Positions 1 through 9,798 of a DNA stretch of 64,000 bases are shown piece by piece. Position 1 is the stretch's first letter; the number at the start of each line of letters is the position of its first letter. A program made the position numbers and the translations under genes. The notes below the pieces were generated by a model, which saw only the letters and a list, made by a program, of their open reading frames with translations, searched no databases and had not been told where the DNA came from. The stretch comes from Roseibium aestuarii (GTDB lineage: Bacteria > Pseudomonadota > Alphaproteobacteria > Rhizobiales > Stappiaceae), in the NCBI RefSeq assembly GCF_008477545.1, contig NZ_VORA01000002.1, positions 620,001-684,000 on the forward strand, in the 5' to 3' direction.

Positions 1-181
1 GCCGAACTTCATCGTCCATCGGCTCGAGGCTGCCGGAGCAGGCACCGCCCTGTCTCTCGATCGCTGCACCTATGCGGGCGAGGAGGAATTCTACTCCTAT
101 CGCCGCTCGACCCACCGCTCCGAACCCGATTACGGCCGCCTCCTGTCGGCCATCGCACTCACCAGCCCGTCCCCGGCCTGA
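1..181 (+). CDS. C-terminal end of an unidentified protein (5' truncated by window)
   Basis: An open frame enters from the left edge and ends at TGA 179-181, giving about 59 C-terminal residues (ending ...SPSPA). It stops 25 bases before the ATG of the M24-family gene, so the two are probably co-transcribed. The visible part has an acidic and aromatic stretch (AGEEEFYSYRR) but no motif I can assign to a family. The gene body lies outside the window. I do not recognise the product. Confidence 0.55.
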   Translation, partial: PNFIVHRLEAAGAGTALSLDRCTYAGEEEFYSYRRSTHRSEPDYGRLLSAIALTSPSPA

Positions 182-206
182 GAGGCCATCCCACCCGGAG
201 AGACCC

Positions 207-1364
207 ATGGCGCTGCATTTCACGGAAGAGGAATTCTCCGCCCGCATGCAGCGGCTGACAGACCGCATGGCGGCGGAAAAGCTCGACGCGCTGCTGCTCT
301 TTGCCCAGGAAAGCCTCTACTGGCTCACCGGCTACGAGACCTTCGGCTTCTGCTTCTTCCAGTGCCTTGTCGTGACGCGGGACGGCCGCAAGGTCCTGCT
401 GACCCGCTCCGCCGACCAGCGGCAGGCGCGCCATACCTCCAACATCTCCGACATCCGCATCTGGGTGGACCGGGGCCATGCCGATCCGGTCGGGCAGCTG
501 AAGGAACTGCTCTTTTCCCTCGATCTTCTGGGCACGCGGCTCGGGGTGGAATTCGACAGCCACGGCATGACCGGCGCCATCGCGCTGGCCTTGCAGGAGC
601 AGCTCACCAGCTTCGCCGACCTGCGCGACACCTCCTCTCTCGTTCCCTCGCTCAGGGCGGTGAAGTCGGCCGAGGAGCTGGTCTATGTGCGCAAGGCCGC
701 CGATCTTGCCGACACGGCCCTGGAGACCGCCTTGCCGCTGATCCGGCCTGGCGCCAACGAGGCCGACATCTTGGCCGCCCTGCAGGGCGCGGTGCTGGCG
801 GGCGGGGGCGACTATGCAGCCAATGACTTCGTCATCGGTTCGGGCCGCGACGCCCTGCTCGTGCGGTCCCATTCGGGCAGGCGCTCTCTCGCGGACAGCG
901 ATCAGCTGACCCTCGAATGGGCCGGCGCCTTCCGGCGCTACCATGCGGCCCACATGCGCACCCTGCCCATCGGTCCGCCGACCCGGCGCTGGCAGGACAT
1001 GGAGGCCGTTGCCCGCGAGGCCCTGAGCGCCATGGAAGCCAGACTGACCGCGGGAACCAGCTTCTCCGATCTGTTCCTGGCCCATGCCGCCGTCATCGAT
1101 GCCCATGACATGATGCCCCATCGGCTGAACACCTGTGGCTACTCCCTGGGCGCCCGCTTTGCCCCCAGCTGGATGGATGCCCCCATCGCCTATCGGGACA
1201 ACGAGACCCTGATCGAACCGGGAATGGTACTCTTCCTCCACGTGGTCCTGATGGATTCGGCCACCGACACCGCCGTGACCCTCGGACGCAGCTATCTGAC
1301 GGGACCGGGGGAAGCGGAGTGTCTTTCCCGACTTCCTCTCGACCTCGCGCTCAACTCGGGCTAA
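207..1364 (+). CDS. M24-family hydrolase, creatinase/ectoine-hydrolase-like (pita-bread fold)
   Basis: A 385-residue protein with the two-domain layout of M24 proteins: an N-terminal creatinase-type domain (WLTGYETFGF near residue 36) and a C-terminal pita-bread domain. ATG 207 was chosen because GGAG lies just upstream. In metal-dependent M24 peptidases, two aspartates lie in a D-x-G...D-x-x-R-T pattern. Here the equivalent positions are E237 and A248 (LEWAGAF...HAAHMRT). This resembles the metal-independent creatinase and ectoine hydrolase (DoeA/EutD) branches more than Xaa-Pro aminopeptidase. A cytosolic enzyme cleaving a small C-N bond is therefore likelier than a peptidase. The substrate is not known. 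The truncated gene just upstream may belong to the same pathway. Confidence 0.75.
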   Translation: MALHFTEEEFSARMQRLTDRMAAEKLDALLLFAQESLYWLTGYETFGFCFFQCLVVTRDGRKVLLTRSADQRQARHTSNISDIRIWVDRGHADPVGQLKELLFSLDLLGTRLGVEFDSHGMTGAIALALQEQLTSFADLRDTSSLVPSLRAVKSAEELVYVRKAADLADTALETALPLIRPGANEADILAALQGAVLAGGGDYAANDFVIGSGRDALLVRSHSGRRSLADSDQLTLEWAGAFRRYHAAHMRTLPIGPPTRRWQDMEAVAREALSAMEARLTAGTSFSDLFLAHAAVIDAHDMMPHRLNTCGYSLGARFAPSWMDAPIAYRDNETLIEPGMVLFLHVVLMDSATDTAVTLGRSYLTGPGEAECLSRLPLDLALNSG

Positions 1365-1462
1365 AGCTTTTGCAATCTCTTGCGGGGGCCAGGGCCGATT
1401 CAGGCCTGCGGACCGCCGACAACCGCCGACCCCAGATGACAGGACGGACCATTCGCGTGGCC

Positions 1463-1981
1463 ATGCCTCTTTCCACCTCCCTTCGCCTGGCGGGCCTTGC
1501 CGCCGCAGCCCTCCTTCTGGCCGCCTGCCAGAACCGGCCGGAACCGCCCACGCTGATCGGATCCCCCGCCCCTGCCCTGCAGCGCCCGGGCACGGCCACC
1601 ACGCCCCAGAGCGGACCGGTTACCTTCGCCTTCGAGCCCTTCACCGGCGCTCCGGGCAACATCGCCGACGAACTGTCGCGCGAGATCGGCACCGAGGCCC
1701 ACCGCCAGGGGCTGGTTCTGGTGCGCCGGGTGGGTGCTGCCGCGACCTACCGGGTGAACGGATATCTGTCGGCCACCGCCGATCCCTCGTCCTCGAGCCT
1801 CTTCTATGTCTTCGACATCGTCGATGCGGGCGGCAACCGGCTGAAGCGCTTCTCCGGCACCGAGGTCGCCGATGGCGTTTCGGGAGATCCGTGGGAGGCC
1901 GCAGACGGCGATGCGTTGCGCCGAATCGCCAAGCGCACGGTGGTCGAGATCGATGCGTGGCTGAAGAGCCCGCGTCCTTAA
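1463..1981 (+). CDS. Putative lipoprotein
   Basis: About 172 residues. The N terminus is a lipoprotein signal: a basic start, a hydrophobic Leu/Ala run and the lipobox LAAC, with the cysteine near residue 25. An alternative ATG at 1436 would add nine residues before the signal, so 1463 is preferred. After a Pro-rich linker comes a compact domain (VTFAFEPFTGAPG to the C terminus) of unknown role. It should be an outer-membrane or periplasmic lipoprotein. It lies upstream of prs on the same strand, but 260 bases separate them, so they may not share a transcript. Confidence 0.75.
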   Translation: MPLSTSLRLAGLAAAALLLAACQNRPEPPTLIGSPAPALQRPGTATTPQSGPVTFAFEPFTGAPGNIADELSREIGTEAHRQGLVLVRRVGAAATYRVNGYLSATADPSSSSLFYVFDIVDAGGNRLKRFSGTEVADGVSGDPWEAADGDALRRIAKRTVVEIDAWLKSPRP

Positions 1982-2241
1982 ACCGGTTCGCATCGGGAGA
2001 CGGATCGCCCTGAGCCGGCAAACCGGGGCGCTCCGTTAATTAATTTCGAAAATCCGCCTCTTCCGGCAAGACTCCCGGTTGTCGGAACAGGACTTGATTG
2101 TTAAAACGCCGCCGCACCCAACCAGGCAGACCGGCGCACTCAAGAAACGCACGGCATCAACTCATCAGGGATCCGGTCCGGCCGTCCTTCGATCCACTCG
2201 GATCGTGGCGCCCGGTGTCGCACCAGAAGGACATGCGGCCA

Positions 2242-3174
<933 letters not shown>

Positions 3175-3208
3175 CCGGCTGATCCCGGACCAGACCTGCA
3201 CCTTTCAG

Positions 3209-3240
3209 AAGCCGGCTCCCATGGGGCCGGCTTCCTTGTT
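3209..3240 (+). terminator. Terminator hairpin after prs
   Basis: An 8-bp perfect stem, AAGCCGGC (3209-3216) with GCCGGCTT (3226-3233), followed by a mixed T-rich tail (CCTTGTTT). It lies 35 bases after the prs stop. Confidence 0.65.
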
Positions 3241-3413
3241 TCAGCCTGCAGCTGACCGGTGGACCCAGCACACTTCCAGCTTGCGGCGCCCCGCGCAAAC
3301 CTCCTAGGGTTCAGCCTTCGCTCTCGCGAACCGCCGCGTGCCGTGTCCCGCCCTCAAGTCGGCTGCACGCCTGAAACACCCATTCATTCCTTGCCTTGTG
3401 ACCTTTCGAGACC

Positions 3414-4931
3414 ATGATTTCAGACCTTCTTCTTGTCTGGCCGGACCTTCCGGCCCTGAGCCTGACCGCGCTGGCCGCAGCCCTTGCCGCTGCCTTCCTG
3501 ACCTGGCTCGTGGGCATGCGGCCAAAGAGCCAAGCGCTTGCCTCCGCCCATGAGGCGCTCCTCGAGCAGCGCACCACCAGCCTCACGCTCCAGCAGCGTC
3601 TGGAAGAGACCAGCGAGAGCCGTCAGGCCGCCCTTGCCGATCTCGCCGCCGCCCGTGCCCATCTGGAGCGGGTTCCCGCCCTCGAAGGCGAACGCCGGGC
3701 CCTTCAGGACACCGCAGCCGCCCTCAAGGCCGAGATCGCGACCCTGAAGACCCGTCTGGAAGCCGAGCGCGGCCAGCACGCGGAACGGCTGGCCGAGCTC
3801 AAGGAGTTCCACAAGAAGATGGAAGCGGAATTTTCCGCCCTCGCCAGCAAGGCGCTCGGCGCCAGCAGCGAGCATTTCCTCAAGCTGGTGAGCGAGCGAT
3901 TCGAACAACACAAGGCCAATGCGACCAGCGATCTGGATGCGCGCCAGAAAGCCATCGAGACCCTCGTCCAGCCCTTGCGCGAAAGCCTGACCAAGTTCGA
4001 GACCAAGGTGGGCGATCTGGAAAAGGTGCGCGAAGGCGCCTACCAGCAGATCACCGAACAGGTGCGCAACCTGGCGGAAGGCCAGATAAACCTGCGCACG
4101 GAGACCAGCCGTCTGGTGCAGGCCCTGCGCCAGCCCAAGACCCGGGGCCGCTGGGGGGAATTCCAGCTCCGCAATGTGCTGGAACTGGCCGGAATGAGCG
4201 AACACGCCGATTTCGTCGAGGAACAGAGCTTCGATCACGAGGATGGCCGCCTGCGCCCGGACGTGATCGTGCGCCTGCCCGGCGGCAAGTCCATCGTCGT
4301 CGATGCCAAGACGCCGCTCGATGCCTATCTCGCCGCCGCAGAGGCCACCGACGAGACCGAGCGCAAGGCCCACATCGCTACCCATGTGGCCCATGTGAAG
4401 GCCCACGTGAAGAACCTCGGTTCGAAGGAATACTGGAAGCTGCTGACCGAGGCGCCGGACTTCGTCGTCATGTTCGTGCCCGGCGAGGCCTTCTATTCCG
4501 CCGCCATCGACCAAGATCCGACGATCTTCGAGAATGCCCTGAAGCAGAAGGTGCTGATCTGCACCCCCACCACCTTCATCGCCCTGGTCAAGGCCATCGC
4601 CTATGGGTGGCAGCAGGAAAAGATCACCCGCAACGCCCAGCAGATCAAGGATCTCGGCCAGGAGCTCTATGACCGCATCGCCGTCTTCGGCGACCACATG
4701 ACAGGCGTTGGCAAGGCGCTGAAGTCCACCGTGGAGCGCTACAACAAGGCCGTCGGCTCCCTGGAAGGCCGCATTCTCCCGTCGGCGCGGAAGTTCGAGG
4801 CGATGGGGATCTCCCCCTCCGGCGCGGGCCTCGCAGAGCTGGAGCCGGTGGAAGCCGCCCCGCGCGCGATTACCGCCGAGCATCTTCTGAGCGGCCCGGA
4901 AGACGCCCTCGAGGCGCTGCCAGCCGAGTGA
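3414..4931 (+). CDS. rmuC: DNA recombination protein RmuC
   Basis: A 505-residue protein of the RmuC family, linked in E. coli to limiting inversions at short repeats. Residues 1-30 form a single hydrophobic helix that should anchor it in the membrane. Residues from about 40 to 220 form a long coiled coil rich in Glu, Ala, Leu and Lys. The conserved RmuC domain follows, with [34 protein letters not shown] and [17 protein letters not shown] visible. The domain is thought to have a restriction-endonuclease-like fold. The C terminus is a short acidic tail. The gene stands between two terminators or promoters and appears monocistronic. Confidence 0.93.
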   Translation: MISDLLLVWPDLPALSLTALAAALAAAFLTWLVGMRPKSQALASAHEALLEQRTTSLTLQQRLEETSESRQAALADLAAARAHLERVPALEGERRALQDTAAALKAEIATLKTRLEAERGQHAERLAELKEFHKKMEAEFSALASKALGASSEHFLKLVSERFEQHKANATSDLDARQKAIETLVQPLRESLTKFETKVGDLEKVREGAYQQITEQVRNLAEGQINLRTETSRLVQALRQPKTRGRWGEFQLRNVLELAGMSEHADFVEEQSFDHEDGRLRPDVIVRLPGGKSIVVDAKTPLDAYLAAAEATDETERKAHIATHVAHVKAHVKNLGSKEYWKLLTEAPDFVVMFVPGEAFYSAAIDQDPTIFENALKQKVLICTPTTFIALVKAIAYGWQQEKITRNAQQIKDLGQELYDRIAVFGDHMTGVGKALKSTVERYNKAVGSLEGRILPSARKFEAMGISPSGAGLAELEPVEAAPRAITAEHLLSGPEDALEALPAE

Positions 4932-4951
4932 CACCGGCGCCCGTCGCGACC

Positions 4952-4980
4952 TTGCACTCGCGGCGGCTTTCCGCTATAGA
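4952..4980 (+). promoter_or_regulatory. Sigma-70-type promoter for rplY-pth
   Basis: TTGCAC (4952-4957), a 17-base spacer and TATAGA (4975-4980). Transcription would start near 4987 and give a leader of about 105 bases before rplY. Confidence 0.6.
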
Positions 4981-5092
4981 CCCGCCTGCGCCTGCACCCC
5001 TGGAGGAGGCGCATCTGGACCGATCCCGGATCCTCGGGCCCCGCGCCCGACGATACGCCGGTCCTTATCATTACATCCGAAGGAGTTTTGCC

Positions 5093-5701
5093 ATGGCTAA
5101 CGGCTTTGAGCTGAAAGCAACGGCACGAGACCGGGTGGGCAAGGGGGCCGCTCGTGCACTGCGTCGCGAAGGTCTTATTCCCGCTGTCATCTACGGTGAC
5201 AAGAAGCCGGCTCTGCCGATCACCATTCCGGTGAAGGAAACCACCATTGCCCTGCACAAGGGCGGGTTCCTGACCCACATCGCCACCATCGAGGTGGACG
5301 GTGAGAAGCACCGCGTGATCGCCAAGGACTACCAGCTGGATCCGGTTCGTGACGAACTGGTTCACGTTGACTTCCTGCGCGTCGGCAAGGACGCTACCCT
5401 GACCGTTGAAGTTCCGGTTCACTTCCTCAACGAGGAAACCTGCCCGGGCCTCAAGAAGGGCGGCGTGCTGAACATCGTTCGCCACACCGTGGAAATGACT
5501 GTCCCCGCGACCGCCATTCCGGAATCCATCGACTTCGACCTGTCCACGGTCAACCTCGGTGATTCCATCCACATCTCCGCGACCACCCTGCCGGCCGGCT
5601 GCAAGCCGACCATCACGGATCGCGATTTCACCGTTGCCACGATCGCCGCTCCGGCTGGTCTGAAGAGCGAAGGTGAAGCTGAGGAAGGCGAAGAAGCCTG
5701 A
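5093..5701 (+). CDS. rplY: 50S ribosomal protein L25, CTC/TL5 type
   Basis: 202 residues, the long CTC/TL5 form of L25, which binds 5S rRNA in the large subunit. The N-terminal domain (about 1-95) begins [25 protein letters not shown] and contains IPAVIYG, the usual L25 signature. The C-terminal beta-rich extension (about 100-190) is standard for the long form. The tail is acidic ([10 protein letters not shown]). The start at 5093 has AAGGAG at a good distance, and an upstream in-frame extension lacks family similarity. It is followed by pth, the common bacterial pairing. Confidence 0.96.
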   Translation: MANGFELKATARDRVGKGAARALRREGLIPAVIYGDKKPALPITIPVKETTIALHKGGFLTHIATIEVDGEKHRVIAKDYQLDPVRDELVHVDFLRVGKDATLTVEVPVHFLNEETCPGLKKGGVLNIVRHTVEMTVPATAIPESIDFDLSTVNLGDSIHISATTLPAGCKPTITDRDFTVATIAAPAGLKSEGEAEEGEEA

Positions 5702-5725
5702 TAGGCTTCTCTGCCTCTGCAGTTC

Positions 5726-5753
5726 GAAGGGAAGGCGGCACCGCCTTCCCTTC
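5726..5753 (+). repeat. Strong hairpin between rplY and pth
   Basis: A perfect inverted repeat of 13 bases per arm, GAAGGGAAGGCGG (5726-5738) and its complement (5741-5753), with almost no loop. It has no T-run, so it may stabilise the rplY mRNA end or help termination at the next hairpin. Confidence 0.6.
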
Positions 5754-5759
5754 TCCAAG

Positions 5760-5790
5760 GACCGCTGCTCGTCAGCGGTCTTTTGCTTTG
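5760..5790 (+). terminator. Rho-independent terminator after rplY
   Basis: GACCGCTG (5760-5767), loop CTCGT, CAGCGGTC (5773-5780), then TTTTGCTTT. This canonical terminator lies before pth, so pth is probably partly read through or has its own promoter. Confidence 0.8.
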
Positions 5791-5814
5791 TGAAGCCGGA
5801 TGGAGCGCAACGAG

Positions 5815-6576
5815 ATGAAGCTGATTGTGGGCCTTGGAAACCCGGGCGCGAAATACGAGCACAATCGCCACAACATCGGTTTCATGGCCGTCGACGAGAT
5901 CCATCGCCGTCATTCCGACTTCGCGCCCTGGCGGCTGCGGTTTCAGGGACAGGTGAGCGAAGGCCGGGTCGGCTCCTCGAAGGTTCTCCTGCTCAAGCCC
6001 GCCACCTTCATGAATGACAGCGGCCGCTCCGTTGGCGAGGCCATCCGCTTCTACAAGCTGGAGCCCGCAGACGTGCTCGTCATCTACGACGAGCTGGATC
6101 TGCCGCCCGCGAAGTTCCGCATGAAGGTCGGCGGCGGTCACGGCGGCCACAATGGCCTGCGTTCGATCACCGCCCATATCGGCGATGCCTATCGCCGCCT
6201 GCGTCTGGGCATTGGCCATCCCGGCGACAAGAAGCTGGTCTCCAACTATGTGCTCGGCGACTTCGCCAAGGTGGACCGGGAGTGGCTGGAGCCCCTGCTG
6301 CGCGAGATCGCCGACAATGCGGATCTTCTGGCCGAAGGTCAGGACAGCCAGTTCTCCAACAAGCTGACCCTGGCGCTGAACCCGGAAAAGGCCCGGCGCG
6401 GCAAGGCGGAAACGGACAGCAATACCGTCTCTGCCTCTCCAAAAGCACAGCCCCAAACTCAAGCCAAGCCCAAGGCCCAGAGCCATATCCGTCAGGCCCG
6501 GCAGGGTCACAAGCCGGAGCTTCCGTCCTCCGGCCCCATGGCCGACATGCTGAAGAAACTGCTCGGCAAGGACTGA
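5815..6576 (+). CDS. pth: Peptidyl-tRNA hydrolase
   Basis: 253 residues. Pth frees stalled peptidyl-tRNA by cleaving the ester bond, recycling tRNA in the cytosol. Family motifs are [18 protein letters not shown] with the catalytic His, [10 protein letters not shown] and the [18 protein letters not shown] block. The ATG at 5815 is preferred over 5800 because GGAG (5802-5805) sits nine bases before it and the family starts MKL. The protein is about 55 residues longer than E. coli Pth. The extra C-terminal tail, rich in Lys, Gln, Ala and Pro, is common in Hyphomicrobiales and probably disordered. Confidence 0.96.
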   Translation: MKLIVGLGNPGAKYEHNRHNIGFMAVDEIHRRHSDFAPWRLRFQGQVSEGRVGSSKVLLLKPATFMNDSGRSVGEAIRFYKLEPADVLVIYDELDLPPAKFRMKVGGGHGGHNGLRSITAHIGDAYRRLRLGIGHPGDKKLVSNYVLGDFAKVDREWLEPLLREIADNADLLAEGQDSQFSNKLTLALNPEKARRGKAETDSNTVSASPKAQPQTQAKPKAQSHIRQARQGHKPELPSSGPMADMLKKLLGKD

Positions 6577-6672
6577 ACTCCGCATCTGAGCGCGCGGCAA
6601 GCCTTCACAGGCCCGCAAGGACTGCCTAGTCTGCGGGAAGACCCCCTTTCTTCGCCTGCGGACCCTTGCCTC

Positions 6673-7731
6673 ATGCGCTCGCGCCCTGCCCCCTTCGCCC
6701 TCCCCCTCCTTCTGGCCACGGTCCTGAGCGTGATCGTCGCCGGCGCACCGGCCAGCGCGCAACTGCGCAAGGAGGGGACGCTGCGCGCAGCCCGTGCCTG
6801 CGAGGCCCTGCAATCCCTCAAGCGCAGCACGAATCCCGGGGCTGTGCGCCTGACACCGGGTCAGGTCTATGCCCTGAAGGGCCTCAACAAGGCTGGCGGC
6901 GATCATGCCCTCGTCATCGTGCCCGGCGCCCCGCAAGCGGAAGAGCGTTGGGTCGCCCTCTCCTGTTTCGAAGCAGCGGGAACCGCTTCCTCGGCGAAGC
7001 CCCGCCCCGCAGCCCCGGAGCGCCCTGCCGCGCAAACCCGCCCTGCCCGCACGAACGCTACCGGATCCACGGAGAACCTTCTGGCCCTGAGCTGGCTTCC
7101 TGCCTTCTGCGAGGGCCGGTCGGGAACGCGCGAATGCCGGTTGCTCAACACCGGCAAGCTGCGTGATCCGGCCCGGCAACTCTCCCTCCATGGATTGTGG
7201 CCGCAGCCGCGCGAGCGTGAATATTGCCGGGTCGACACAGGTCTTCAGGCCGTGGATGGCCGATCGGACTGGGAGCGCCTGCCCGAACCGGAGATCGACC
7301 GGGAAACGGCTGCGAGCCTTGCCCGCGCCATGCCGGGCACCCGGAGCGCCCTGCATCGCCACGAATGGATCAAGCACGGCACCTGCTATCAGGCCAAAGG
7401 CGGTGCCGACGAATATTTCGACGACAGCCTTCAGCTTCTCGACGAGATCAACCGCTCTCCGGTGGCAGCCTACCTCGCCGCAAATGCCGGCCGGACCATT
7501 TCCGCCGCAGAGTTGCGCCGGGTGTTCGACCGGGCCTTCGGCCCCGGCGCCGGCGACCGGGTGAGCGTGAAATGCAGCCGGGACGGCGCGCGCCAGCTTC
7601 TCTCCGAGCTCTGGATCAATCTGTCCGGAGAGATCCGGCCCGACACCCGCCTCGCAGATCTCCTGCGCGACGCCCCCAAGGCCCCGAGAGGCTGCAACCG
7701 GGTCACACTGGATCTGCCCGGCCTGCAATAG
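6673..7731 (+). CDS. Secreted ribonuclease T2 family protein with N-terminal extension
   Basis: 352 residues. Residues 1-30 are a Sec signal peptide ending ASAQ, so the enzyme acts in the periplasm or outside. Both T2 active-site segments are present: CAS I HGLWPQ at 173-178 and CAS II HEWIKHGTC at 230-238, including the catalytic histidines. T2 enzymes cut single-stranded RNA through a 2',3'-cyclic intermediate. The T2 domain covers about 135-350. Between the signal and it lies an extra region of about 100 residues: a compact part (about 30-105) followed by a Pro/Ala/Arg linker. I do not recognise the extra part. Confidence 0.9.
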   Translation: MRSRPAPFALPLLLATVLSVIVAGAPASAQLRKEGTLRAARACEALQSLKRSTNPGAVRLTPGQVYALKGLNKAGGDHALVIVPGAPQAEERWVALSCFEAAGTASSAKPRPAAPERPAAQTRPARTNATGSTENLLALSWLPAFCEGRSGTRECRLLNTGKLRDPARQLSLHGLWPQPREREYCRVDTGLQAVDGRSDWERLPEPEIDRETAASLARAMPGTRSALHRHEWIKHGTCYQAKGGADEYFDDSLQLLDEINRSPVAAYLAANAGRTISAAELRRVFDRAFGPGAGDRVSVKCSRDGARQLLSELWINLSGEIRPDTRLADLLRDAPKAPRGCNRVTLDLPGLQ

Positions 7732-7795
7732 CGCGCAAGGCTAGGTGCGACTGGGCAGAAAAGCCAAGAGAAACGCCGCGCCCGCGCTGCGCCGC

Positions 7796-7825
7796 TTGAC
7801 CTTGCGCCCCCCATCCGGCACATAG
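7796..7825 (+). promoter_or_regulatory. Possible promoter for ychF
   Basis: TTGACC (7796-7801), then an 18-base spacer and ACATAG (7820-7825). The -10 match is modest. Confidence 0.35.
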
Positions 7826-7864
7826 CGGCAACGATCAAAGCCATCCAACCGAAAGCGATCACCC

Positions 7865-8965
7865 ATGGGTTTCCAGTGCGGCATCGTCGGGCTGCCCAAC
7901 GTCGGCAAGTCCACGCTTTTCAACGCGCTCACCAAGACCGCAGCCGCGCAGGCCGCGAACTATCCCTTTTGCACCATCGAGCCGAACACCGGTGAGGTGG
8001 GCGTGCCGGATCCGCGCCTGAGCGCCATCGCCAAGGTCGCCGGCTCCAAGGAGATCATTCCGACCCGCATCACCTTCGTGGACATTGCCGGTCTGGTGCG
8101 TGGCGCCTCCAAGGGCGAAGGTCTGGGCAACCAGTTCCTCGCCAACATCCGCGAGGTCGACGCCATCGCCCACGTGCTGCGCTGCTTCGTGGATGACGAC
8201 ATCACCCACGTGGAAGGCACCATCGACCCGATCGCCGACGCCGAGACCGTCGAGACCGAGCTGATGATCGCCGACATGGAGAGCCTGGAGCGCCGCCTGC
8301 CGCCGCTGAAGAAGAAGGCCACCGGCGGGGACAAGGACGCCAAGGCGGTGATCCCGATCATGGAAGCGGCCCTCGCCGTCCTGCAGGAAGGCAAGCCGGT
8401 GCGCGTGCTCAAGTTGGATGATGCGGAAGAGCGCAAGATCCTGACCGGCCTGAACCTGCTTACCTCCAAGCCGGTTCTCTACGTCTGCAACGTGGAAGAA
8501 GCCTCCGCCGACAAGGGCAACGCCCTCTCCGACAAGGTGAAGGCCAAGGCCGAGGCGGAAGGCGCGGTTGCAGTCGTGATCTCCGCCGCCATCGAGGCCG
8601 AGATTTCCCAGCTTCCGCGCGACGAGCAGGCCGAGTTCCTGGAAACCATCGGCCTGGAAGAGCCGGGCCTCGACCGTCTGATCCGCGCCGGCTACGAGCT
8701 GCTCGGCCTGATCACCTATTTCACCGCAGGTCCGAAGGAAACCCGCGCCTGGACCATCACCTCGGGCACCAAGGCCCCGGGCGCTGCCGGCGTGATCCAC
8801 TCCGACTTCGAGCGCGGCTTCATCCGCGCCCAGACCATTGCCTATGACGACTATGTCACCCTCGGCGGCGAAACGGCTGCCAAGGAAGCCGGCAAGGCGC
8901 GTGACGAAGGCAAGGAATACGTGGTGAAGGACGGCGACGTCCTGCTCTTCAAGTTCAACACCTGA
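7865..8965 (+). CDS. ychF: Redox-regulated ATPase YchF (Obg-like)
   Basis: 366 residues, the usual length for YchF. The P-loop GLPNVGKST is at 8-16. Switch II is DIAGLVRGASKGEGLGNQFL. The usual GTP-specific NKxD motif is replaced by CNVEE, in line with the family's preference for ATP. The C-terminal TGS domain (about 280-366) contains the TITSGTKAPGAAGVIHSDFERGF segment of the family. YchF binds ribosomes and is linked to oxidative stress responses. It is a monocistronic gene closed by a clear terminator. Confidence 0.97.
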   Translation: MGFQCGIVGLPNVGKSTLFNALTKTAAAQAANYPFCTIEPNTGEVGVPDPRLSAIAKVAGSKEIIPTRITFVDIAGLVRGASKGEGLGNQFLANIREVDAIAHVLRCFVDDDITHVEGTIDPIADAETVETELMIADMESLERRLPPLKKKATGGDKDAKAVIPIMEAALAVLQEGKPVRVLKLDDAEERKILTGLNLLTSKPVLYVCNVEEASADKGNALSDKVKAKAEAEGAVAVVISAAIEAEISQLPRDEQAEFLETIGLEEPGLDRLIRAGYELLGLITYFTAGPKETRAWTITSGTKAPGAAGVIHSDFERGFIRAQTIAYDDYVTLGGETAAKEAGKARDEGKEYVVKDGDVLLFKFNT

Positions 8966-8988
8966 ACCACGCCACAGGACGGAACACG

Positions 8989-9015
8989 AAAGGGCGGCCC
9001 GTGCCGCCCTTTTTT
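8989..9015. terminator. Terminator between convergent ychF and PilZ gene
   Basis: AAAGGGCGGC (8989-8998) pairs with GCCGCCCTTT (9003-9012) and runs into TTTTTT on the plus strand. The minus strand also ends in a short T-run, so it may serve both genes. Confidence 0.85.
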
Positions 9016-9036
9016 CATGCCCGGTCTCACGCCCGC

Positions 9037-9582
9037 TCACACGATGGAGCGGGCACCATTCCAGAAGAGCCGCAGGCCGGCAGAGGACTTGGTCTTCCAG
9101 GCCACTGTTCCGCGCACCGGCTGGTCGAAGGTCTGGACGAAGACCAGCACCTCGTCGGGCAGGGATTCCAGCCCCTCCCCCTCGATCCGGCAACCGGACT
9201 TGCTGGCGTCGGTGATGACGCACTTGATCTCGCTCTTGCGGGCCATGTCGCAGACCCTTGCCGCGGCGGTCATCGCATAGCGCTTCTCTGCCCGCTTTTC
9301 ATGCTGGGTGCCCAGCTCGCGAAGGAAGAGCACCGTCACGTAGTTCTTCTTGCGGCCGGTGACCCGGCCACGCAGGAATTCATCCGCATCGTCGATCTTC
9401 ACGGCGATATTGCGGTTCAGCACCCCGACATCGGCCCCGACGAGACAGCACCCCCAGTCCGAGAAGTTTGACGCCGTCACCTGCGCGCATTTGAGACTGT
9501 CCAGATCCAGCGCAAGCACGGGAATGTCCCCGAGTGCGCGCTCCATCTGGCTCTTGACCCGCACGGCTGCCGTCGTGGTCAT
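9037..9582 (-). CDS. PilZ-domain protein, probable tandem PilZ-like fold
   Basis: 181 residues. The C-terminal half has the c-di-GMP-binding signature: RxxxR at R97-R101 (RAEKR) and DxSxxG at 125-130 (DASKSG), followed by beta strands. The N-terminal half has NFSDWG at 39-44 and a strand pattern (GRVTGRKKNYVTVLF) that looks like a second PilZ barrel without the RxxxR arginines. The start at 9582 is set by AGGAG just upstream. A longer frame up to 9651 is possible but unsupported. The likely role is c-di-GMP-dependent control of motility or surface behaviour. It is cytosolic and its partner is unknown. Confidence 0.8.
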   Translation of the reverse strand: MTTTAAVRVKSQMERALGDIPVLALDLDSLKCAQVTASNFSDWGCCLVGADVGVLNRNIAVKIDDADEFLRGRVTGRKKNYVTVLFLRELGTQHEKRAEKRYAMTAAARVCDMARKSEIKCVITDASKSGCRIEGEGLESLPDEVLVFVQTFDQPVRGTVAWKTKSSAGLRLFWNGARSIV

Positions 9583-9639
9583 GACTGCTCCTGAAAATAC
9601 ATCAATCAATGGACTCACCCTAGGGAAGCCCCGTAAAGA

Positions 9640-9668
9640 TTGGCTTATCAACGAACGGTAATTATACG
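9640..9668 (+). promoter_or_regulatory. Possible promoter for FAA-hydrolase gene
   Basis: TTGGCT (9640-9645), a 17-base spacer and TATACG (9663-9668), about 130 bases before the GTG start at 9799. Confidence 0.45.
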
Positions 9669-9798
9669 GATCCGGAGACCTGCTCCGCGTGACGCACGCT
9701 GGCCTTGCTTGCCCCCCGCCTCGCCATGCTAAGACACTGGCGACTGCAGATCACCGGCTCAGGCCGGTGCCCGCACCATCAGAAAGGTCAAGTCTCCC

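Noticed and set aside
2038..2045. TTAATTAA upstream of prs as a CtrA box
   Set aside because: The two TTAA halves are directly adjacent, not seven bases apart.
2098..2241. N-terminal extension of prs back to 2098
   Set aside because: The extra 48 residues have no resemblance to PRPP synthetases, and the ribosome binding site supports the start at 2242.
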